A stretch of 5,089 nt of DNA from Promethearchaeota archaeon. GTDB lineage: Archaea; Asgardarchaeota; Lokiarchaeia; Sigyniarchaeales; Promethearchaeaceae. The notes below the pieces were generated by a model. That model made no database searches. It was not told the DNA's origin and worked only from the letters and a program-made list of their open reading frames with translations. Below, piece by piece: positions 1 through 5,089 of this stretch. The stretch's first letter is position 1; every line of letters begins with the position of its first letter. The position numbers were made by a program, and so were the translations under genes. The stretch lies in assembly GCA_014729055.1 (NCBI GenBank), contig WJKO01000081.1, forward strand, positions 1 through 5,089, written 5' to 3'.

Positions 1-155
1 ATATGAGACAAGAGCGTTTTTTATCGCTTTAAATTCCAATGATTAATGAGTTTACTCGAAAATCGAATACCAATTCTTTATTTGCCAAAAATATAAATAA
101 GTTTTTTTCTATTATTCAATCAAAAGAACATTTAATTAAATCGATTTATTTCGAA

Positions 156-170
156 TTTATATTTTATAAA
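156..170 (+). promoter_or_regulatory. Candidate TATA-box region for the small zinc-ribbon gene
   Basis: Two overlapping TATA-like octamers, TTTATATT (156-163) and the palindromic TTTATAAA (163-170), lie in the AT-rich leader. An archaeal TATA box normally sits about 25 bases before the transcription start, which would put the start near 185-195. That gives a short leader before the TTG at 221. The whole region is so AT-rich that TATA-like strings are expected by chance, so this is only a candidate. No other gene or clear structured element was seen in 1-220. Confidence 0.35.
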
Positions 171-220
171 GTAAAATTTAAATTTTAAACGATAATAACA
201 ACATAAATGGTGTTAGATGG

Positions 221-376
221 TTGACTTTGGATAACGTAGCAGAAGAAGACATGATTTGCCCGAAATGTGGGTGTAAAATGTATCATAGAAAAATATGGCA
301 TAAACTTCGGCATCGCGATATTAAACAATGTGAAGTATGCAGATATTACGAAGAAATTACTGATAAGAAAGCATAA
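221..376 (+). CDS. Small zinc-ribbon-like protein with two CxxC pairs (51 aa)
   Basis: This short reading frame encodes 51 residues from a TTG at 221, or 41 residues from the ATG at 251. It has two cysteine pairs, C13-P-K-C16 followed by G-C, and C37-E-V-C40, separated by 20 residues rich in basic and aromatic amino acids (H, R, K, W). Two CxxC knuckles at this distance are the usual layout of a zinc ribbon that binds one zinc ion. Such mini-proteins in archaea often bind nucleic acid or protein partners, but no specific family was recognised. The frame is open back to a stop at 179-181, with no ATG before 251. The TTG start is preferred only weakly, because no clear Shine-Dalgarno sequence precedes either start. 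The ATG start would keep all four cysteines. The gene converges on the DUF167-like gene, with 28 bases between the stop codons. Confidence 0.55.
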   Translation: MTLDNVAEEDMICPKCGCKMYHRKIWHKLRHRDIKQCEVCRYYEEITDKKA

Positions 377-400
377 AATTCACTGATAATTCACTTTTTA
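377..400 (+). terminator. Short convergent intergenic region with T-tract and 11-bp direct repeat
   Basis: The octamer AATTCACT occurs at 377-384 and again at 388-395. The second copy runs directly into a T5 tract (395-399). Archaeal transcription commonly ends at T-rich stretches without a hairpin, so this could end the plus-strand mini-gene transcript. No comparable T-tract was seen for the minus-strand operon before it enters the mini-gene, so read-through antisense to that gene is possible. The assignment rests on position and base composition only. Confidence 0.3.
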
Positions 401-404
401 TAAG

Positions 405-749
405 TCAATTTCCACCAAACCGATTTAGAATTTCTTGTTTTTCCTCCTCATTATTATAATAGATAGAGACTATTTTATTTCTATTACGCAAACCCCGAAC
501 AATCTCTATGTATGAGGAATTAATCTGTAAGAAATCCGACATTATTTTAATGACACTTTTGTTGGCTTTACCTTTCGACGGTGATTTTCGAGTTTGCACA
601 ATCACTTCATATTCTAAAATTTTAATAGTGTCTCGTTTACTGTTTGGTTTCACGTAAATTTCAACAATAACAGCGTTTGATTTTACGTCCAAAAATGGTG
701 GTAATTTATTAGAATTTATCTTTTTCTTATCTCCAGAATTCTCTTTCAT
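405..749 (-). CDS. DUF167/YggU-like (UPF0235) protein
   Basis: This 114-residue protein matches the small DUF167/UPF0235 (COG1872, YggU-like) family. The recognisable signatures are the VKPNSKRD segment (33-40), the conserved loop SPSKGKANK (56-64) and the GLRNRNK segment (86-92), which corresponds to the family's G-x-x-S-R-x-K stretch. The family usually has about 90-105 residues; the extra length here is a lysine/asparagine-rich N-terminal tail of about 20 residues. Structures of family members show a compact alpha/beta fold, but the biochemical role is not established. The ATG start lies six bases after the stop codon of the upstream nucleotidyltransferase gene, and GGAAG about 12 bases before it is a weak possible ribosome site. 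It is the last gene of the four-gene operon. Family assignment is confident; function is unknown. Confidence 0.85.
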   Translation of the reverse strand: MKENSGDKKKINSNKLPPFLDVKSNAVIVEIYVKPNSKRDTIKILEYEVIVQTRKSPSKGKANKSVIKIMSDFLQINSSYIEIVRGLRNRNKIVSIYYNNEEEKQEILNRFGGN

Positions 750-755
750 AAAAAA

Positions 756-1937
756 TTATACTTCCAAGTTTTTAATATATTCATTTCCATAATTTTCCTT
801 TGTTCCTATCACAATCTGATATATCTCATCATCTTTTTGAAAGTTTTCATTTATTGAACCATTCAATACAACCTTTTTAGGCGCGTGTTCTACTTTTTGT
901 AGCAGTCCACTGATCTCAATATTGTCGCCTTGATTAAAATATCCTGAGATTTCTCTTTCAAAAATAACAATTCTTTTAATTTTTTTTAAAATATCTTCAT
1001 GTAATTGTGTTTCATTATTATTTTCATCAGAATTCGTAACGTATTTGATATATACAATTGCGGGATAAAAATATCCCCAATCGACATTCGAAACTTGTGC
1101 TTTAAGAACCACCCTACTATATTTTTCGATATTTGATAGACGCGTATTTTCAGATGCCAATGGATTTACTTCAATCTCTTCTTCCTTAGGACAAAAAGCT
1201 ATAGATAGAAATTGGTCATTATAATAAAACAAATACGGCTTTAATGATGTAAATACGGCACAATCCTCTTGAGATAATCCGCTTTTTAATGAGAATTTTG
1301 AAGCAACATTCATTAATTCAGTTACGTTCAATCTCCTAATTTTTGGGTAGTTTTGCACAAGAATTGCAGAATTCTTTAGTAGTTTTAATGCATTTTCAAT
1401 ACCATATATAGTTATATCTATGTCAGATTGTTTGTGACTGGCATCCCAAAGAATTGAACCCGTTATTCCAATATCTTCCATAGGAATCTTTACTTTGTCA
1501 CTAATAATTAACGCAATTTCAAGTGCTTCTTTTAATTTATTTGGAAGATTTGACATTCTATGAGTGTCTTGTTGATAAATAACATCTATAGTTCTTTTTA
1601 GCTTATTTCGTGGTAATAGATATTGCTGAATTTCAGACTTTGGGTATAATATAAAATCTGTATCATATATTTTGCTAAATTGCTGATATTGGTGTTTAGA
1701 TATGTTTTTTATTGCGGTTTTTACAGAATAATTAGGAATTACTCGCTTATAATGTGCTTCACGTGAAGCGGAATACCAATAAAAAACATTTTCATCCAAT
1801 TCCGAGACTTTTATATATTTCATTAAGCAGTGTATCTTTTCAAGATAATGAGTATAGCCAAATACTTGATATATATTACCATCTTTTCCGAAAAAATAGT
1901 CTCGATCATTTGGGTGGTCAGGAATAGAATCTTTCAC
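756..1937 (-). CDS. Predicted nucleotidyltransferase (polymerase-beta fold, COG1665-like)
   Basis: This 393-residue protein contains a nucleotidyltransferase signature: G160-S161 followed by S171-D172-I173-D174 and Y178-G179. This is the GS-x(n)-DxD pattern of the polymerase-beta superfamily, with D172 and D174 the likely metal ligands. The N-terminal part (RDYFF at 12-16, a hydrophobic stretch ending GYTH at 27-30, KYI at 40-42) and the C-terminal part (repeated beta-rich segments, GLLQKV at 344-349, VIGTKE at 376-381) resemble my recollection of the archaeal COG1665 predicted nucleotidyltransferases. The substrate of that group is not known to me. The third catalytic carboxylate could not be placed with certainty. 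Translation starts at a GTG (1935-1937); the only upstream in-frame codons before a stop are non-start codons. AAGTGA just before it is a partial Shine-Dalgarno match and overlaps the stop of the DHH gene. Gaps of 7 and 6 bases to its neighbours place it third in the operon. It is unlikely to be a CCA-adding enzyme, since the motif context and domain layout differ. Confidence 0.75.
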   Translation of the reverse strand: MKDSIPDHPNDRDYFFGKDGNIYQVFGYTHYLEKIHCLMKYIKVSELDENVFYWYSASREAHYKRVIPNYSVKTAIKNISKHQYQQFSKIYDTDFILYPKSEIQQYLLPRNKLKRTIDVIYQQDTHRMSNLPNKLKEALEIALIISDKVKIPMEDIGITGSILWDASHKQSDIDITIYGIENALKLLKNSAILVQNYPKIRRLNVTELMNVASKFSLKSGLSQEDCAVFTSLKPYLFYYNDQFLSIAFCPKEEEIEVNPLASENTRLSNIEKYSRVVLKAQVSNVDWGYFYPAIVYIKYVTNSDENNNETQLHEDILKKIKRIVIFEREISGYFNQGDNIEISGLLQKVEHAPKKVVLNGSINENFQKDDEIYQIVIGTKENYGNEYIKNLEV

Positions 1938-1944
1938 GTTTGAT

Positions 1945-3345
1945 TCACTTTGAGCTTAAAATACTATCAATTTGTCTTTTCATTTTCTTGAATCTGTTTG
2001 GAGCTAGTTTATACCCACCTGCAAGTTTATGACCTCCTCCAATACCGCCAAATTCTTTCTTAAGCGTGTAAATAATCTCATCAACTCCCTTTCCGTTCTT
2101 CAATGGCGGATAATGTTCGGAACAACGAACACTTAGTTTTATTATTTTACCGTCTTGTCCTCCTAAGAAAAGGACTTTATTTGGGTTATAAAGGTTGTTT
2201 ACACTTGAATAGCTTGCTACATCAGACCAATATATCGAGGGTATTCTACGACCCGCATCAACAAAGATAGCCGTCTTTTTGTAATCTTTAGGCGTTTTAA
2301 CGAACATCGATAAATTATTGGAGACCTCTGAAATATACCTGGTATATTCTATTTTTAGATCAGCTGGAGGTCTGGGTGAAGCTATTAATTTGGACGCAGC
2401 GCGCTTATTTTTAAAATGTGATATGCTTATAATTAAGCCGTGTTCAAATGCATAACGTAATATTGTTTTTTTCTTCGGAAAAATTATATATTTACCTTTT
2501 ACGTTTGTTTCAATTTGATCGTTTATTTTATTGACTTCCTCATCAGTTAAGTCGACAACTTTTTTATTCTCATCAATATTTTGTCTATTGAGAAATACTG
2601 TTGCTTTTTTAGGATTACCTCCAAATTCCTTAACAAATGGAAATAATGAATAAGCCAGAGCATTTTTTACTTTTTCATGTGTTGCTGCATAAACAAAAAG
2701 TCCGTCTTTTAACTCAACTTGTTCCTCATTTACCGCTTCTTCTAATACTTGTTGATTATAAGAACGATAATCGTCGACATTCATTAAAGTATCGTTCGTT
2801 ATACCAATAAGTGCAATCCAAGCGTTATTTACATTTTTTAAGGAGACGCGTTTTGCAAATAAATATGCCAAGGCTGCACCAGCTATTTCCTTTAATCCAT
2901 CTAAACCATAGATTGTTGGATTTACTATGTGTATCCTATCTAAATCTAAATCCTTCGGTATTTCTTCCAGTTCATGATGATCTAAAATAAAAATATGGGC
3001 AGGATCATCATCAAAAAATTCAGCAATTTCCCTTATTTCGGAACCTATATCTGTAAAAAATACCGCAAAATTTTCATAACGATCAAATCTGGGCACAATA
3101 TCATAAAGATAATCATCCCAGGTTGAGGTTCTATTAAAATAATCAATTGAACTTTTTATTCCATCCCGATTTAACATACGTTGTATTATAGTCGCACTTG
3201 CATATCCATCGGCATCAGTATGACTAATAATTAAAACATGTTCTAACTCATCCTTGATATCTTGGAATATAGCCACTGAAATGTCTAATTGTTTTAAAAA
3301 CTCCTTTTCTTTTTTGTCTCGGTCTTTATCATCAATATATGCCAT
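1945..3345 (-). CDS. DHH/DHHA1-family phosphoesterase, archaeal RecJ-like nuclease
   Basis: This 466-residue protein has the full DHH phosphoesterase motif set: motif I H42-T-D44-A-D46-G, motif II D99 in FFTDIGS, the name-giving D122-H123-H124, and a probable motif IV aspartate D185 in GITNDT. These residues bind the two catalytic metal ions (usually manganese). The C-terminal DHHA1 domain ends in GGIGGGHKLAGG (433-444), the glycine/histidine substrate-binding loop. Family members cleave phosphodiester bonds in single-stranded DNA or RNA, short oligonucleotides, or cyclic dinucleotides. The HTDADG form of motif I and the length fit archaeal RecJ-like proteins, which include the GINS-associated nuclease. 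Which substrate applies here cannot be decided from the sequence. No membrane segment or signal peptide is visible, so it acts in the cytoplasm. The ATG start is 11 bases after the stop of the regulator gene and has no strong Shine-Dalgarno sequence, suggesting coupled translation. An N-terminal charged segment (5-35) precedes the catalytic core. Confidence 0.9.
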   Translation of the reverse strand: MAYIDDKDRDKKEKEFLKQLDISVAIFQDIKDELEHVLIISHTDADGYASATIIQRMLNRDGIKSSIDYFNRTSTWDDYLYDIVPRFDRYENFAVFFTDIGSEIREIAEFFDDDPAHIFILDHHELEEIPKDLDLDRIHIVNPTIYGLDGLKEIAGAALAYLFAKRVSLKNVNNAWIALIGITNDTLMNVDDYRSYNQQVLEEAVNEEQVELKDGLFVYAATHEKVKNALAYSLFPFVKEFGGNPKKATVFLNRQNIDENKKVVDLTDEEVNKINDQIETNVKGKYIIFPKKKTILRYAFEHGLIISISHFKNKRAASKLIASPRPPADLKIEYTRYISEVSNNLSMFVKTPKDYKKTAIFVDAGRRIPSIYWSDVASYSSVNNLYNPNKVLFLGGQDGKIIKLSVRCSEHYPPLKNGKGVDEIIYTLKKEFGGIGGGHKLAGGYKLAPNRFKKMKRQIDSILSSK

Positions 3346-3356
3346 ACAATATTCAT

Positions 3357-4334
3357 CTATTTGCTTGCTATTTTCTTACTTTGTTTCCAAAAGATTACAC
3401 CGATGGGATTTAGATCCGCATCTTTTCTTCTTACCAAATAAAAATTTCGCTTTATTGAATTATAATCCTTTGGCTGTAGGATTTTATATAATGGATTGAC
3501 TGGTTCTTTTTTATTTTTTCCGTGTATTAACTGGATCGTATTTTTGCTAAGAATTGTTATAAAGGGTGTATCCAAGATCGCGGATAAAATAGACTGATTA
3601 GAGTTAAGAATAAACTCGACTTTGATATCTTTTCGATAATATTTAGAAGATATAAACCGATCTCGTGTAGCAGATCCTTCCTCTCTCAGAACAAATGGAA
3701 ATTCATACACATCATCAAGCGTTATATTCTTCTTTTCGAGAATTTTGTGATTATTAGAACAAATGAATACTAATTCATCTTCAGCAATTGGAATAAATTC
3801 AATGTTTTCCTCATTTTCAATACCATCACCTGTTTTCTCTGCGGGATTAAATCCAACGACAGCAAAATCTGAATCATTATTCAGCAACTTATGCAACGCT
3901 TCAGAGCTATTAGTTATAGAAATTATAAACTCAACATTAGCATACTTCGTTTTAAAATGACTCATGATTCGCGGTAATATATATTCTCCTGGAATGGAAG
4001 AGCTGGAGATACTTATCGAACCTATATAATCCTTTGGCTCCATCTTTTCAGATAAATTAAATCTTGCTATCATATTTTCAAAATTATGTAAGGTCCCCTT
4101 CGCAAATTTTAGGAACTCTTTACCGTGCTTAGAGACTTCAAATGTTTTTGATGTTCTGTGTATTAATTCCGTACCCAATGTATCCTCAAGCTTGTTAATA
4201 TCCACTGAAATTGTCCCTTGTGTTTTATCTACCTTTTTTGCAGCAGCCGAATAGTTTTTCAAACGACATAAAACTTCAAACACATGGAGATCTTCTAACC
4301 TAATTTTTTTTAAAATATCACTATCTATAACCAA
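3357..4334 (-). CDS. LysR-type transcriptional regulator, CysL-like effector domain
   Basis: This 325-residue protein is a LysR-type regulator. The N-terminal winged helix-turn-helix covers about residues 13-72 (LEDLHVFEVL, then YSAAAKKVDKTQGTIS, then LEDTLGTELIHR), followed by a linker helix to about residue 95. The effector-binding domain starts near 103 with the SISSSSIPGEYILP stretch (107-121). It also contains REEGSATRDRF (217-227), both typical of the CysL/CbbR-like branch. Such proteins act as tetramers, respond to a small-molecule ligand and often autoregulate; the ligand here is unknown. Translation must start at the TTG at 4332-4334, because an in-frame stop lies two codons upstream and the next ATG is beyond the DNA-binding domain. 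AGAGG at 4350-4346 lies 11 bases before this start and can serve as ribosome site. It is the first gene of the operon, which is unusual because LysR regulators are more often divergent from their targets. LysR proteins are mainly bacterial, so ancient transfer is likely. Confidence 0.9.
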   Translation of the reverse strand: MVIDSDILKKIRLEDLHVFEVLCRLKNYSAAAKKVDKTQGTISVDINKLEDTLGTELIHRTSKTFEVSKHGKEFLKFAKGTLHNFENMIARFNLSEKMEPKDYIGSISISSSSIPGEYILPRIMSHFKTKYANVEFIISITNSSEALHKLLNNDSDFAVVGFNPAEKTGDGIENEENIEFIPIAEDELVFICSNNHKILEKKNITLDDVYEFPFVLREEGSATRDRFISSKYYRKDIKVEFILNSNQSILSAILDTPFITILSKNTIQLIHGKNKKEPVNPLYKILQPKDYNSIKRNFYLVRRKDADLNPIGVIFWKQSKKIASK

Positions 4335-4345
4335 TTTAATTCAAT

Positions 4346-4350
4346 CCTCT
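4346..4350 (-). promoter_or_regulatory. Shine-Dalgarno-like AGAGG before the TTG start of the regulator
   Basis: Read on the minus strand, AGAGG is followed by 11 bases and then the TTG at 4334. With the in-frame stop TGA at 4343-4341 this supports TTG as the true start. The spacing is slightly long for a classical site. Confidence 0.5.
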
Positions 4351-4357
4351 GTCATCA

Positions 4358-4374
4358 ATTCTAACGATAAGAAT
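4358..4374. promoter_or_regulatory. Candidate LysR-type operator, ATTCT-N7-AGAAT dyad
   Basis: A perfect 5-base inverted repeat, ATTCT and AGAAT separated by 7 bases, is centred at 4366. It contains the T-N11-A arrangement (T4360, A4372) typical of LysR-type operator boxes. It lies 24-40 bases upstream of the regulator's TTG start, inside the probable 5' leader, where binding would favour autorepression. The match is short and the DNA is AT-rich, so chance occurrence cannot be excluded. Confidence 0.4.
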
Positions 4375-4418
4375 GTAAAATGATCGTGCCAAAATCCAAT
4401 ATTTTTTATTTTGTAACG

Positions 4419-4428
4419 TATATTTTTA
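4419..4428 (-). promoter_or_regulatory. Candidate TATA box for the four-gene operon
   Basis: On the minus strand the bases read TTAAAAATATA-like, with purine/A-rich sequence just upstream that could act as a BRE. A transcription start about 25 bases downstream would fall near 4395, leaving a leader of about 60 bases before the regulator gene. TATA-like strings are frequent in this AT-rich spacer. Confidence 0.35.
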
Positions 4429-4429
4429 A

Positions 4430-4440
4430 TTCATTCTGAA
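4430..4440. promoter_or_regulatory. Short dyad TTCA-N3-TGAA between the divergent TATA boxes
   Basis: TTCA (4430-4433) and TGAA (4437-4440) form a perfect 4-base inverted repeat with a 3-base spacer. The dyad lies exactly between the candidate minus-strand TATA box (4419-4428) and the candidate plus-strand TATA box (4441-4448). A protein bound here could affect both directions. The dyad is short, so confidence is low. Confidence 0.25.
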
Positions 4441-4448
4441 CTTAAATA
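4441..4448 (+). promoter_or_regulatory. Candidate TATA box for the exported-protein gene
   Basis: CTTAAATA is close to the common archaeal TATA consensus TTTAAATA. A start site about 25 bases downstream would lie near 4470, giving a leader of about 50 bases to the ATG at 4521. A second TATA-like string (TATCTATAAT, 4461-4470) is an alternative. Confidence 0.4.
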
Positions 4449-4474
4449 ACAATTACCAAATATCTATAATTAAT

Positions 4475-4493
4475 ATTGAGGTTCATTGAGGTT
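4475..4493 (+). repeat. Two-copy direct repeat ATTGAGGTT, 10-bp period
   Basis: ATTGAGGTT occurs at 4475-4483 and 4485-4493 with a single base between the copies, so the period is 10 bp, about one helical turn. It lies just after the expected transcription start of the exported-protein gene. It could be a protein-binding site. The second copy could also be the ribosome site: GAGGT at 4488-4492 lies 10 bases before an in-frame GTG at 4503. Confidence 0.5.
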
Positions 4494-4520
4494 TGTTAAA
4501 TAGTGAGACCATATCCCGTT

Positions 4521-5089
4521 ATGAGGTATAAAAAACGAAAATCAACAAAATCGGCTTTTCGCTATATATTGCTTATTTCTTTGATTTTTGTAACAATTTC
4601 TCTTAGTATGATGCAATTTGCGAGCATTTTCGGTAAATCTTATCCAATTCGTAATGAACTTGGTCAAATGGATGATATACAAAATGAAATAAATCCTGAA
4701 TCCTCATATTTACCCTTGAATCCCGATGGAAATTATCCAGTGGGAAATGTTTCAATATTAGAGATAACACAAATGGAAGATGCCGAAACAAGTGTTCCAT
4801 TTGATGCAATATTTTATGGCAATATTTCGTATAGTTACGAAGGATTTGATTTTTTAGGCACTGTTGATCCCGCCTCAGAAGATAGGATTGATTGGAACCA
4901 AAAAGAAAGTTATATAACGATCCGAGTTAATGAAACAGCTAAGTTCATCTATTGGTATAATTATACGGCGATGGAAGTCGGTATCTTGCCTGAAATGACC
5001 GATGGTATTATACGGGAAGTAACCGTAAACGGAACACAAATAAATCTGAGCAATATAACCACAAGTGGGGGCGGATTCTTATATAACTA
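4521..5089 (+). CDS. Exported, probably glycosylated protein of unknown function (5' part, runs off the window)
   Basis: The frame is open from the ATG at 4521 to the window end, giving 189 residues with no stop, so the gene is incomplete. The N-terminus has a strongly basic stretch (RYKKRKSTK, 2-10) followed by a hydrophobic segment at about 13-37, which reads as a signal peptide or N-terminal membrane anchor. The remainder is acidic, tyrosine-rich and beta-like. It has seven N-x-S/T sequons, at N76, N101, N137, N147, N170, N175 and N178, a density well above that of the cytoplasmic proteins in this window. This fits a cell-surface glycoprotein facing outside. No known domain was recognised in the visible part. 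An alternative start is the in-frame GTG at 4503, which adds six residues and has GAGGT 10 bases upstream; the ATG is chosen because it gives a typical signal sequence. It is transcribed divergently from the regulator operon, with 186 bases between the starts. Confidence 0.8.
   Translation, partial: MRYKKRKSTKSAFRYILLISLIFVTISLSMMQFASIFGKSYPIRNELGQMDDIQNEINPESSYLPLNPDGNYPVGNVSILEITQMEDAETSVPFDAIFYGNISYSYEGFDFLGTVDPASEDRIDWNQKESYITIRVNETAKFIYWYNYTAMEVGILPEMTDGIIREVTVNGTQINLSNITTSGGGFLYN

Noticed and set aside
11..30. Hairpin-like AGCG/CGCT with a T-rich loop, possible terminator of a gene left of the window
   Set aside because: The stem is only 4 strong pairs plus weak ones, the T-tract is in the loop rather than after it, and no upstream gene is visible.
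2..46. Possible C-terminal tail of an upstream plus-strand gene (14 codons then TAA)
   Set aside because: Fourteen open codons at a window edge are easily expected by chance, and no motif supports it.
131..140. 10-base palindrome TTTAATTAAA in the leader of the small gene
   Set aside because: It consists only of A and T in very AT-rich DNA, so it is expected by chance; no partner site was seen.
756..1937. CCA-adding enzyme or poly(A) polymerase identity for the nucleotidyltransferase
   Set aside because: Only the general GS...DxD motif is shared; the flanking N- and C-terminal regions do not resemble those enzymes.
3254..3499. Plus-strand open frame of 81 codons
   Set aside because: It lies antisense across the junction of the regulator and DHH genes, both of which have strong family motifs; it is composition-driven and has no recognisable motif.
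3763..3960. Plus-strand open frame of 65 codons
   Set aside because: It is fully antisense to the effector domain of the LysR regulator and is serine-rich low-complexity shadow coding.
405..4334. Anti-phage defence system (nuclease plus nucleotidyltransferase)
   Set aside because: No CBASS effector, helicase, reverse transcriptase or toxin-antitoxin pair is visible, and DUF167 and RecJ-like proteins are widespread housekeeping families.
4603..4809. Minus-strand open frame of 68 codons
   Set aside because: It is antisense to the longer open frame of the exported protein, which has a signal-like N-terminus and sequons; the antisense frame shows no motif.

Overview
The window is AT-rich (roughly one third G+C by eye) and most likely comes from an archaeon. 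Two proteins support this: a DHH/DHHA1 phosphoesterase of the archaeal RecJ-like type, and a predicted nucleotidyltransferase that looks like the mainly archaeal COG1665 group. Archaeal-looking TATA boxes, an N-glycosylation-sequon-rich exported protein and frequent GTG/TTG starts fit the same picture. An Asgard lineage is possible, but the sequence alone does not prove it.

Layout from left to right. Positions 1-220 are very AT-rich non-coding DNA with a promoter-like TATA region near 156-170. A tiny plus-strand gene (221-376) encodes a protein with two CxxC pairs, probably a zinc ribbon. It converges on a tightly packed minus-strand cluster of four genes. In transcription order (right to left) these are a LysR-type regulator (4334-3357), a DHH-family phosphoesterase/exonuclease (3345-1945), a predicted nucleotidyltransferase (1937-756) and a DUF167/YggU-like protein (749-405). 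The gaps are only 11, 7 and 6 bases, so they are almost certainly one operon. A 186-base divergent intergenic region (4335-4520) holds candidate TATA boxes for both directions, two short dyads and a 10-bp-period direct repeat. On its right an exported, probably glycosylated protein of unknown function starts at 4521 and runs off the window.

How the parts may work together: three gene products handle nucleic acids or nucleotides (phosphodiester cleavage, nucleotidyl transfer, and an uncharacterised small fold), and a bacterial-style LysR regulator is the first gene of the same operon. The regulator probably autoregulates the operon and may also affect the divergent surface-protein gene. The exact substrates of the phosphoesterase and nucleotidyltransferase cannot be read from the sequence. 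No CRISPR array, tRNA, rRNA or insertion sequence was seen.
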